Notes under the pieces: generated by a model | Database searches by the model: none | Told to the model about the DNA's origin: nothing | What the model saw: the letters and a program-made list of their open reading frames with translations, nothing else | Shown: piece after piece, positions 35,087-43,747 of the stretch | Numbering within the stretch: position 1 is the first letter of the stretch | How the letters are laid out: each line of letters opens with the position of its first letter | Origin: Empedobacter sedimenti | GTDB lineage: Bacteria; Bacteroidota; Bacteroidia; Flavobacteriales; Weeksellaceae | NCBI RefSeq assembly: GCF_030005555.1 | Contig: NZ_JASCQG010000003.1 | Span: forward strand, 1-64,000 | Direction of reading: 5' to 3' | Length of the DNA stretch: 64,000 nucleotides | Program-made: the position numbers and the translations under genes

Positions 35087-35701
35087 CTATTTCGATAAAT
35101 CTATTGTTCTAAATGTTAGATTAACTCGAGGTTGTGATACCTTTTTGGTCGGTGGTAAACGATGCAACCAATTATCTTGCGTTTCGCCTTTCATTACTAA
35201 TAAGCTACCACTTGCTAAATTAAGCGAAACAGCTTCTTTGCTTTCTTTATGCTTGAATCCAAATTTTCGTTCAGCTCCAAAACTAAGAGAAGCAATTGCC
35301 CCATGACGCTTCAATTGTTTTTCTCCGTCACTATGCCAAGCCATTCCTTCAGAACCATCGTGATATAAATTGAGTAGGCATGAATTATAGGTTTCTCCTG
35401 TTTTTGCTTCTGCCAATTTTTTTAGTTCAATTAATGTGTCGGTCCATGGTAAAGCTGTTTTGGTAATTTTAGAATAGGTATAAGCAAATGGTAAATCGCC
35501 GTACCAAGCAATTTTACGTTTTGTTTCTATTAATTTACCAAAAATAATTGCCTGATCATTCTTCCACTCTATTTCATCTAACAATTTTTTATAATAAACA
35601 AAGGCTTCTTCATCACTCATTATTTGCCCAAAATAATTAACAATTCCATCTCTTGGTAATAAGTTTTGTTCTTCGTTATATAAATCGTTAAATAAATCCA
35701 T
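35087..35701 (-). CDS. alkB: Alpha-ketoglutarate-dependent dioxygenase AlkB family
   Basis: 204 residues from the ATG at 35701 (MDLFNDLYNEEQ); an extension to 35782 would add 27 hydrophobic residues unlike the family. Iron ligands: His123 and Asp125 in MAWHSDGE, and His180 in NWLHRLPPT; the 2-oxoglutarate-binding arginine is in PRVNLTFR. NLYHDGSEGMAWHSDGE is the AlkB/ALKBH2 signature. It oxidatively removes methyl groups from alkylated DNA or RNA bases. No ada or other repair gene is adjacent. Confidence 0.9.
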   Translation of the reverse strand: MDLFNDLYNEEQNLLPRDGIVNYFGQIMSDEEAFVYYKKLLDEIEWKNDQAIIFGKLIETKRKIAWYGDLPFAYTYSKITKTALPWTDTLIELKKLAEAKTGETYNSCLLNLYHDGSEGMAWHSDGEKQLKRHGAIASLSFGAERKFGFKHKESKEAVSLNLASGSLLVMKGETQDNWLHRLPPTKKVSQPRVNLTFRTIDLSK

Positions 35702-35867
35702 TGCATCTAATCTTACAACTAAATTAATTAAAACTATCAAAACAACAGCATCATTTACAATATCTGTAAAACAAAAACACACGAAAAACTTAACATTAGA
35801 TTTCTGAAAAAAAGTTTGGTTTATTTGATTTTTTATTTACTTTTATTTAACCAAAATTTAACAAATA

Positions 35868-36074
35868 ATGAATAAACTGATTTACAAAAACTCAATTAAC
35901 TTTTTCATCGTATGCTGTGTTTTACTATCTGCTTCAGTATTTTTAAAAGTTTTGAAAGTGGACAACGCCGATTTCATCCTAAACATTAGTTTTTCTCTAA
36001 CTATTATCTCTCTTATATCTATAATGTTACGTTATAAAGTAAAAAAAGAAATGAAAAATATTACAGTAGAATAA
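35868..36074 (+). CDS. Small two-helix membrane protein
   Basis: 68 residues with two hydrophobic segments (FFIVCCVLLSASVFL and ILNISFSLTIISLISIML) and a positively charged C terminus (RYKVKKEMK). Likely an inner-membrane hairpin. Not recognised. A TTACTTTTAT stretch about 30 nt upstream is a weak -7 candidate. Confidence 0.5.
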   Translation: MNKLIYKNSINFFIVCCVLLSASVFLKVLKVDNADFILNISFSLTIISLISIMLRYKVKKEMKNITVE

Positions 36075-36137
36075 TTTAAATGAATTGAATGAATTTGTTT
36101 TTGATGAAATAAAACAGATGATTTCTAAAATTATAGT

Positions 36138-36170
36138 TTTGACCGTTTATAAAAACAATAAACGCTCAAA
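36138..36170. other. Imperfect palindrome between small genes
   Basis: TTTGA-C-CGTTTAT pairs with ATAAACG-C-TCAAA with one C-C mismatch and a 7-nt loop. It could be a terminator of the 35868 gene (no T run) or an operator. Confidence 0.35.
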
Positions 36171-36232
36171 TTATATAATGTAAGTAATTAGAAATTTTAT
36201 TTTCATTGAAGATAAAAAAGTAAAAGCAACGA

Positions 36233-36580
36233 TTATTTCGTTGCTTTTACTTTTAAATAGTGTTCAAATTTTAATCCGTTTATATTATATGGATCAAATC
36301 CTTTGTATAAATTTTCGATCAAATTTTTTACTTGAAAATAATTAAATAACGTTGAATATGCTCCTTGTTCATCATAAATAGGAATCTCAACTAAGAATAA
36401 AAAACGATCGTACTTTGATATTTGAACAGTATTTCCATCGCGATTTACAAAACCAATATAACTCCCGTCATAATCTGGTAAATTATGAAAAATCTCGATA
36501 GCTTGCTGTAAACTACCTTCTAAAGGTAATTCCGTTTCGACACAAAGGTCATCTGCGTAATTTTCAAAGAATATTTTCAC
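36233..36580 (-). CDS. Hypothetical cytoplasmic protein with GTG start
   Basis: 115 residues starting VKIFFENYADDLCVETELP (GTG at 36578-36580). The start is set by a TACTTTTG promoter box ending 4 nt upstream; a longer frame to 36739 would run into the divergent lpd gene. The mixed alpha/beta sequence contains VNRDGNTVQISKYD and FLVEIPIYDEQGAY. No family recognised with confidence. It is divergent from lpd, with about 80 bp between starts. Confidence 0.6.
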   Translation of the reverse strand: MKIFFENYADDLCVETELPLEGSLQQAIEIFHNLPDYDGSYIGFVNRDGNTVQISKYDRFLFLVEIPIYDEQGAYSTLFNYFQVKNLIENLYKGFDPYNINGLKFEHYLKVKATK

Positions 36581-36584
36581 ATTG

Positions 36585-36592
36585 CAAAAGTA
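36585..36592 (-). promoter_or_regulatory. -7 box of the 36233-36580 gene
   Basis: The minus strand reads TACTTTTG, 4 nt before the GTG start codon, implying a leaderless or nearly leaderless mRNA. Confidence 0.5.
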
Positions 36593-36661
36593 AGAAATTT
36601 TAATGTATTTTGAAGAATTCCTTTTTTTTCGGGTTATAATTATTAAATTAGCAATCAAATT

Positions 36662-38062
36662 ATGGAAAAAATGAGTTACGACATTATAGTTATTGGAAGT
36701 GGTCCTGGTGGATACGTTGCAGCGATTAGAGCAGCACAATTAGGTAAAAAAGTAGCAATTGTAGAAAAAGCTGAATTAGGAGGAATCTGCCTTAACTGGG
36801 GATGTATACCAACTAAAGCATTATTAAAATCTGCTCAAGTTTTTAAATACTTAAATCATGCAGAAGATTTCGGAATTAACTTACCTTCAGATATTTCATT
36901 CGAATTCGGAAACGTAGTTTCTCGTAGTAGAGGCGTTGCAGATCGTATGAGTAAAGGTGTTCAATTCTTAATGAAAAAGAACAAAATTGAAGTAATTCAA
37001 GGTGAAGCCAAAGTTTTACCAGGTAAAAAAGTAAAAGTTACAGCTGCAGATGGTTCTGTTAGCGAATTATCTTCAGAAAATATAATTATTGCAACTGGTG
37101 CACGTTCTCGCGAATTACCAGCTTTACCACAAGATGGTAAAAAAGTAATTGGTTACCGCGGAGCTTTAGCAATGGAAAAACAACCAAAATCTATGATTGT
37201 TGTTGGTTCTGGTGCAATTGGAGTTGAGTTTGCTCACTTCTACAATACTTTAGGAACTGAAGTTACAATTGTAGAGTTTTTACCACGCATTGTAAATGTT
37301 GAGGACGAAGATATTTCAAAACAATTACAATTATCGCTTAAAAAATCTGGAATTAACATTTTAACAAATGCTGAAGTTACAGGTGTTGATACAACTGGTG
37401 ATTTAGTAAAAGCTACAATTAAAACGGCTAAAGGTGAAGAAGTAATTGAAGCTGAAGTTGTTTTATCTGCTGTTGGGGTTGTTCCAAATACAGAAAATAT
37501 CGGTCTTGAAGAAGTTGGTATTGCAACAGAAAGAGGTAAAATTGTTATTAATGATTTCTGCGAAACATCTGTAAAAGGTTACTACGCAATTGGTGATGTA
37601 GTAAAAGGAGCTGATTTAGCACACTTAGCATCTGCACAAGGTATTTTATGTGTTGAGCATATTGCTGGTGAAAAAGTTGAGCCAATCGACTACGGAAATA
37701 TCCCAGGTTGTACATATTGTTCACCAGAAATTGCATCTGTTGGTCTTACAGAAGCAAAAGCAAAAGAAGCTGGTTACGAAGTTAAAGTTGGTAAATTCCC
37801 TTTCTCTGCAAACGGAAAAGCTGTTGCAAATGGAGCTGCTGATGGTTTTGTAAAAGTTGTTTTTGATGCAAAATATGGTGAATGGTTAGGATGTCACATG
37901 ATTGGTGATGGAGTAACTGAAATGATTGCAGAAGCAGTTGTTGCACGTAAATTAGAAACAACAGCACATGAAATTATGAAGTCTGTTCACGCACATCCGA
38001 CTATGGCAGAAGCTATTATGGAAGCAGTGGAAGATGCATATGGTCATGCTATTCATATCTAA
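36662..38062 (+). CDS. lpdA: Dihydrolipoyl dehydrogenase (E3)
   Basis: 466-residue FAD enzyme that reoxidises dihydrolipoamide in the 2-oxoacid dehydrogenase and glycine-cleavage complexes (EC 1.8.1.4). FAD loop GSGPGG near 12-17; redox-active disulfide Cys43-Cys48 in GGICLNWGCIPTK; NAD loop VVGSGAIGVEFAHF; second FAD motif GYYAIGDV; C-terminal HAHPTMAEA with the catalytic His and Glu. Length typical. No E1/E2 genes are adjacent, so it is an unlinked E3. An internal ATG three codons in (MSYDII) is an alternative start. Ends at a strong terminator. Confidence 0.95.
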   Translation: MEKMSYDIIVIGSGPGGYVAAIRAAQLGKKVAIVEKAELGGICLNWGCIPTKALLKSAQVFKYLNHAEDFGINLPSDISFEFGNVVSRSRGVADRMSKGVQFLMKKNKIEVIQGEAKVLPGKKVKVTAADGSVSELSSENIIIATGARSRELPALPQDGKKVIGYRGALAMEKQPKSMIVVGSGAIGVEFAHFYNTLGTEVTIVEFLPRIVNVEDEDISKQLQLSLKKSGINILTNAEVTGVDTTGDLVKATIKTAKGEEVIEAEVVLSAVGVVPNTENIGLEEVGIATERGKIVINDFCETSVKGYYAIGDVVKGADLAHLASAQGILCVEHIAGEKVEPIDYGNIPGCTYCSPEIASVGLTEAKAKEAGYEVKVGKFPFSANGKAVANGAADGFVKVVFDAKYGEWLGCHMIGDGVTEMIAEAVVARKLETTAHEIMKSVHAHPTMAEAIMEAVEDAYGHAIHI

Positions 38063-38081
38063 AAGAATAATTCTTAATATT

Positions 38082-38118
38082 AAAAATCTCGAAATTTTAC
38101 AATTTCGAGATTTTTTTT
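38082..38118 (+). terminator. Terminator after lpdA
   Basis: AATCTCGAAATT (38085-38096) pairs perfectly with AATTTCGAGATT (38101-38112), followed by a T run. Confidence 0.9.
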
Positions 38119-38257
38119 GTCCTATAATTGAGTTATTTTAGCTCATGAAAGTAGAAGTTAATAATTTATCTATCATACGAATATTTTTGAATTGGTATAT
38201 TCCTTGATGGCTAAATATTAATCAAAACTAAAAAAACCTAATCTAAAAGTTAATCCT

Positions 38258-41200
38258 TTGAAAATCAACCTAAAAAAAACACTAAAATACTTTTTCTACA
38301 CATTAATATCAATCATCATTTTATTGGTAATTACGATTTTTAGTTTAAGAATTCCAGCAGTTCAAAATTTTGTAAAAGGTCATTTAATTACTTATCTCGA
38401 AGATAAAATACAGACTAAAGTTACTTTAGAAAAAGTTTATATCGATTTTCCGAGTAATCTAGAAATCAAAAATTTATATCTACAAGGTCAAGATGTTGAT
38501 ACATTGTTGTATGTAAAAAACTTTGATGTTGGGCTAGATATTTGGCAATTACTTAAGAATAAAGCGGATATCAATTCCATTAATTTAGATGGTGTACGAG
38601 CTAATGTAGTTCGAAATCAAGATGGAACATTTAATTTTGATTACATCACAAATGCTTTTGCAACTACGGATAAAGAAGAGGAAAAAGATACAAAACCATT
38701 CATTATCTCTTTAGACAAAATAAAACTAAAAGATATTGATATTGCTTTTACTGACAAACAAGCTGGAAATAACATTAAAATAGCTTTAAATCAATTTGAT
38801 ACTCGTGTCAAAACATTTGATTTAGATAAAAATAATTACGCAATTGGTGATTTAGTTCTTGATGGTTTAAAGTTAAAATTGAAACAAGATTTAGTAAAAG
38901 AAGTTGCGAAAAAGGTTGAAGAAAAAGTGGATTCTTTAAACCAAAAACAACCAATGAAGATTGATTTAAAAGGAATTCAATTAACTAATTTTGACATTGA
39001 TTATGGTGACGATAATACACAACTTTTTGCAAAACTAAACTTCAAAGAATTTAAAACAACAATCAAAAAAATTGATTTAGAGAAGAATTCGTACGATGTT
39101 GGTGATATAAAACTGAATGGTTTAAATTTACAATTCAATCAAAAATTACTTCAAAATATAAAAGAGCAATCAACTGACCAAGTTGATAAAAAAACGACAA
39201 CTTCTCCCCTACAATTAGCTTTAAACAAAATAAATCTGAACGATATTAATGTAGAATATGGTGATGATAACGCAAAAATGTATGCAAAAGTTAAGTTAAA
39301 TGATTTTAATACGATAATTCATAAACTTGATCTTGAGCAGAATAATTACCAAATTGGTGACATAAATCTGGATGGTTTAGATGTTGTTTACAATCAAAAA
39401 GCAATTCAGAAAAAAGCAACAAATCCTACTTCAACCTCATCAAATCCTGCTTTGTTGTTAGATTTGAATAAAATAAATCTTACCAATGTAAAAGTCGATT
39501 ATAATGATCAATCTTCAAGAACTTCTGCTAAAATTGATTTAAAAGATTTGAAATCAAAAATCAATAAAATTGATCTTGACAAAGCGATTTACGATATTGA
39601 CCACGTTATTTTGAAAGGTGGAAATATAAATGCTAATCTGCATTTAGCTTCAACTAATACAAGCTCTAAAACAAATACCTCTTCTCCACCAATGAATTTG
39701 GAGTTGAAAAAATTGCTTTTAGATCAAGTAAAAGTCAATTATAACAATACTGCCGTTGCTCCAACAAAGCAAGGAATGGATTATAATTATCTTCGTTTTT
39801 CTAAATTAAACGTTGATGTAGAGAATTTCAGAATGGTAAATAATTCGTTTACTGGTTCTATCAAAAAAGGAGAAATTAATGAAGCAAGAGGTTTGAATAT
39901 TCAGCGTTTGAACACCGATTTTTTCTATGGAGAAAAACAAGCTTATCTAAAAAACTTATATTTACAAACGCCACGAACTTTACTTCGCGATCAAATTAAT
40001 TTGTCTTACCAATCAATGAATCAATTAACAAATCATCCCGAAAATGTAATTGTTAATGCAACTATTCGCCAGTCAAAAATTGGTTTTGCTGATATTTTGA
40101 TGCTGGTTCCGACACTTCGAAACACACCACCGTTTGATAAATATCCAAACGGAACACTTAATATTGATACGCGTGTTAGTGGAAAAGTAAATGATTTGGC
40201 TATTAATCATTTAAATGTTTCTGGATTAGATGATTTACAATTATCAGCTTCTGGACGTGTTAAAAATGCGATGAATCCGGATAAATTGTATTACGATTTA
40301 GCAATCAAAAACTTTTCTACTTCAGCTAAAACAATTTATAGCCTTGTTCCTAAAAATACAATTCCAAGTACTATTAGAATACCTTCAAAACTGTCTGTTA
40401 ATGGTAAAGCGAAGGGTTCTACAACAGTTGTTAATACTCAACTTAATTTAATTTCTACACTTGGAGATGCAAATCTTGATGCGAATATAGACATACGCAA
40501 AAAAGATGCTGAAAAATATTCGATAAAAGCTGATTTAAGAAACTTAGATGTTGGTACATTAATTAGCAACAAAGATTTAGGAAAAATTACGGCTAAAATC
40601 AATGCGAAAGGTGAAAGTTTCAATCCAGAAAAGATGAATACAACCTTTGATGGCAATATAACTTCTGCAACATACAATAAATACAACTATAAAAACGTCG
40701 CTTTAGACGGAAAAATAAACAATGGAGCTTTTTTTGCGCATTTAAATTCTGATGATCCAAATGCTAACTTAAACTTGATTGCTTCTGGAGTTTATAAGAA
40801 AGAACTAACAGATGTAAAAATTAATGGAGATATCAGTAAAATAGACATCAATAAATTAGGTTTTTATGCAACTCCAATGATTGTTAAAGGAGCTATTAAT
40901 GCAGATTTTGCTAATTTAAATCCAGATGAATTAAATGGAACTTTACTTCTAAAAGATTTTGCTATTTCGGATACAAAAGAGATTTTCCCTGTCCAAGAAA
41001 TGAGCTTAATCGCTATTTCTACTGTAGACTCTAATCAAATAAAATTAACTTCTCAAATTGCGGATGCTGAGTTAAATGGAAAATTCAAACTAACTCAAAT
41101 TTTTGGTGCATTAGCAGAAACTGTGAACGAATATTATAATTTTCAGGATAAAAAAACAGCTACCAAAATAGATCCTCATCAATATTTTACACTAAATGCA

Positions 41201-43747
41201 AAAGTAAAAGATGATGATTTAATCAGAAAGTTTTTACCGGATTTGAGTAGTTTCGAAACGATTACCTTAAATGCAAATTATAATGCAGATGATAAAAAAA
41301 TACTAGTTGATGCTGAAATTCCGAATTTAACTTACAGAAAAAATGTGATTGATGCAGGTAAACTACATATTGACAATACTACTGATGCGCTAAATTATAA
41401 GTTGAATATTGGAGGTTTAAAAAGTGAAAGTTTTCAGTTAAAGAAAATTGACCTTAATGGAGATATCGCGCAAAACACGGTCAACTATTCTGTTTCGACT
41501 AAAGATGATAAAGATGCTACACAATTTTTGGTTGCAGGTAATGTAAAATTGATTGATGAGATTACAAACATTAGCTTAAACCCGAATGGTTTGGTATTAA
41601 ATTATGATCAATGGCAAGTAAAAGATGGTAATTTAATTCAAATTCAAAAAGATGGAATTGTCGCTAATAATTTCAGTATTTCGAATAATGGAAGTGAAAT
41701 TTCTGTTCAATCTGACGGAAATAAAGGTTCAAGTCCATTAAATATTGCGATTAAAGATTTTAAAATCGAAACCATTACCGAATTAATCAAAAAAGATGAT
41801 TTACCTGCTTCGGGTATTATAAATGGAACAGCAACAATAAAAGATCTGAATAAAGAAATGACGTTTAATGCAGATCTTAACGTAACAGAATTACAAGCGT
41901 TTGGAAATCCTGTTGGTAATCTTGTTGCCAAAGTTCAGAATACTTCTCCTTCGGTTATCAATGCAAATATTGCACTAACTGGAAATAACAATGATCTTAA
42001 AATTACAGGAGATTATAATACCAAAGAAAGCGCTTTCGATATGCTTTTAGCCATTAATAGACTTGAAATGAAAACAATTCAAGGGTTTTCTATGAATGCG
42101 ATAAAAGATACAGAAGGTTTTATTTCAGGTAATTTGAACCTAAATGGAACAATTGAAAAACCAAGCATTTTAGGTAAAGTACAATTTAATGAAGTAGGTT
42201 TAACAGTTGCTGAAACAGGAAGTAATTTCAGAAAAATAAATGATGCAATTAATTTTACATCAAATGGTATTGAATTAAATAAATTTAAAATTAACGATGC
42301 TGACGGAAATTCCTTAACGCTAAATGGCTATGTATTAACAGAAACTTACCGAGATTTTGCTTTTGGCCTGACAGCGAATGCACGAAATTTCAAAGTTGTT
42401 AATTCAGAGAAATCAAGTGACGCATTAATGTATGGTGTTTTAGCAATTAACGCGAACCTAAATATTACAGGTGATATGGATTTACCTGTTGTTGACGGAA
42501 GTTTGAAAGTAACCGATAAAACAAACTTTACATTTGTTCTTCCACAGTCTTCTCCGTCTTTACAAGAGCGTGAAGGAATTGTAGAATTTATCGATCAAGA
42601 TCAAGTTTCTTTACAAGAAACAATCAAAACTGACGAAATTTCGAGTGATACAAAAATCAAAGGATTTGATGTTAATGTAAATATTGACATTGATAAAGAA
42701 GCAAAAACATCACTTATTATTGATAAAGCAAATGGAGATTTTGTCGAAATACAAGGTGAAGCTCAGTTAACTGGCGGAATGGATCCATCTGGTAAAACAA
42801 CTCTTGTTGGTGTTTATCAGGTAGAAAAAGGTGCTTACGAATTATCTGTTAGTTTACTAAAACGTCGTTTCGAAATTCAAAAAGGAAGTACGATTACGTG
42901 GACAGGCGAACCTACAACAGCTAATTTGGATATAACGGCTGTGTATGTTGCCCAGGCTGCACCAATTGATTTGGTTGAACAGCAGATTTCTGGTCTTTCT
43001 TCATCAGAAATGAATATGTACAAACAACGCATGCCTTTTAATACAAACTTGATGTTGAAAGGTGAATTACTAAAACCAGTTATTACCTTTGATATTTCGC
43101 TGAATGAAGATAATCCATCCATTCCAACTACCGTTTTAGATAACACAAAAGCGAAGTTAGATCAATTAAAAACAGACGAAGCTGAAATGAATAAACAAGT
43201 TTTTGCGTTATTATTATTAAATCGTTTTGTTGGCGAAAATCCATTCCAAAGTCAATCAGGAATGTCGGCAGAAACAATGGCAAAACAAAGTGTTAGTAAT
43301 ATTTTATCACAACAACTAAATAATTTAGCCTCAGATTTAATCAAAGGTGTAGATATTGATTTTGGATTAGATACACAAGATGATTATTCTACTGGATCTA
43401 AAAATACACGAACAGATTTGAATGTTGCTGTTAGTAAACGATTATTAAATGACAGATTAAAAGTATCTATCGGAAGTAATTTTGGACTTGAAGGTGATGC
43501 ACGAGAAAACGAAAATATGACCAATATTGCAGGTGATATTACTGTAGATTACAGTTTGTCTCGCGATGGTCGTTATATATTAAGAGCTTATCGCAAAAAC
43601 GAATATCAAGTTGCATTACAAGGACAAATTATAGAAACTGGAGTTGGTTTTATTATCACATTAGATTACGATAAATTCAAAGAAATTTTCGAAAAAAGAA
43701 AACGTAACAGATCATATAGACAATCACAAAAAGCCGAAACAAAATAA
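38258..43747 (+). CDS. tamB: TamB-like translocation and assembly module inner-membrane protein
   Basis: 1829 residues. The start is a TTG at 38258 (MKINLKKTLKYFFYTLIS); an in-frame stop lies at 38219-38221 and no ATG falls between. N-terminal membrane helix ~10-30, then an AsmA-like start, a long beta-taco of amphipathic strands through the periplasm, and a C-terminal DUF490/TamB domain (~1380-1790, with LKGELLKPVITFDISLNED and VNNLASDLIKGVDIDFGL-type segments). Residues ~147-560 form about five imperfect repeats of 80-85 residues. Works with the coupled TamL gene (TAATG overlap) in outer-membrane assembly or lipid transfer. Confidence 0.9.
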   Translation: MKINLKKTLKYFFYTLISIIILLVITIFSLRIPAVQNFVKGHLITYLEDKIQTKVTLEKVYIDFPSNLEIKNLYLQGQDVDTLLYVKNFDVGLDIWQLLKNKADINSINLDGVRANVVRNQDGTFNFDYITNAFATTDKEEEKDTKPFIISLDKIKLKDIDIAFTDKQAGNNIKIALNQFDTRVKTFDLDKNNYAIGDLVLDGLKLKLKQDLVKEVAKKVEEKVDSLNQKQPMKIDLKGIQLTNFDIDYGDDNTQLFAKLNFKEFKTTIKKIDLEKNSYDVGDIKLNGLNLQFNQKLLQNIKEQSTDQVDKKTTTSPLQLALNKINLNDINVEYGDDNAKMYAKVKLNDFNTIIHKLDLEQNNYQIGDINLDGLDVVYNQKAIQKKATNPTSTSSNPALLLDLNKINLTNVKVDYNDQSSRTSAKIDLKDLKSKINKIDLDKAIYDIDHVILKGGNINANLHLASTNTSSKTNTSSPPMNLELKKLLLDQVKVNYNNTAVAPTKQGMDYNYLRFSKLNVDVENFRMVNNSFTGSIKKGEINEARGLNIQRLNTDFFYGEKQAYLKNLYLQTPRTLLRDQINLSYQSMNQLTNHPENVIVNATIRQSKIGFADILMLVPTLRNTPPFDKYPNGTLNIDTRVSGKVNDLAINHLNVSGLDDLQLSASGRVKNAMNPDKLYYDLAIKNFSTSAKTIYSLVPKNTIPSTIRIPSKLSVNGKAKGSTTVVNTQLNLISTLGDANLDANIDIRKKDAEKYSIKADLRNLDVGTLISNKDLGKITAKINAKGESFNPEKMNTTFDGNITSATYNKYNYKNVALDGKINNGAFFAHLNSDDPNANLNLIASGVYKKELTDVKINGDISKIDINKLGFYATPMIVKGAINADFANLNPDELNGTLLLKDFAISDTKEIFPVQEMSLIAISTVDSNQIKLTSQIADAELNGKFKLTQIFGALAETVNEYYNFQDKKTATKIDPHQYFTLNAKVKDDDLIRKFLPDLSSFETITLNANYNADDKKILVDAEIPNLTYRKNVIDAGKLHIDNTTDALNYKLNIGGLKSESFQLKKIDLNGDIAQNTVNYSVSTKDDKDATQFLVAGNVKLIDEITNISLNPNGLVLNYDQWQVKDGNLIQIQKDGIVANNFSISNNGSEISVQSDGNKGSSPLNIAIKDFKIETITELIKKDDLPASGIINGTATIKDLNKEMTFNADLNVTELQAFGNPVGNLVAKVQNTSPSVINANIALTGNNNDLKITGDYNTKESAFDMLLAINRLEMKTIQGFSMNAIKDTEGFISGNLNLNGTIEKPSILGKVQFNEVGLTVAETGSNFRKINDAINFTSNGIELNKFKINDADGNSLTLNGYVLTETYRDFAFGLTANARNFKVVNSEKSSDALMYGVLAINANLNITGDMDLPVVDGSLKVTDKTNFTFVLPQSSPSLQEREGIVEFIDQDQVSLQETIKTDEISSDTKIKGFDVNVNIDIDKEAKTSLIIDKANGDFVEIQGEAQLTGGMDPSGKTTLVGVYQVEKGAYELSVSLLKRRFEIQKGSTITWTGEPTTANLDITAVYVAQAAPIDLVEQQISGLSSSEMNMYKQRMPFNTNLMLKGELLKPVITFDISLNEDNPSIPTTVLDNTKAKLDQLKTDEAEMNKQVFALLLLNRFVGENPFQSQSGMSAETMAKQSVSNILSQQLNNLASDLIKGVDIDFGLDTQDDYSTGSKNTRTDLNVAVSKRLLNDRLKVSIGSNFGLEGDARENENMTNIAGDITVDYSLSRDGRYILRAYRKNEYQVALQGQIIETGVGFIITLDYDKFKEIFEKRKRNRSYRQSQKAETK
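38696..39938 (+). repeat. Five imperfect internal repeats in TamB
   Basis: Units start near residues 147, 232, 317, 397 and 477. Each opens with a pattern like LxLxKIxLxxIxVxYxDDN and continues with Kxx.IDLxxxxYxIGDIxLxGL. Spacing is 80-85 residues. Units 2 and 3 are the most alike. Confidence 0.75.

Noticed and set aside
35702-35782. N-terminal extension of alkB
   Set aside because: Adds 27 hydrophobic residues not expected in a cytoplasmic repair enzyme; the ATG at 35701 gives a normal length.
36581-36739. N-terminal extension of the hypothetical gene next to lpdA
   Set aside because: Would overlap the lpdA start and ignore the TACTTTTG box placed directly before the GTG.
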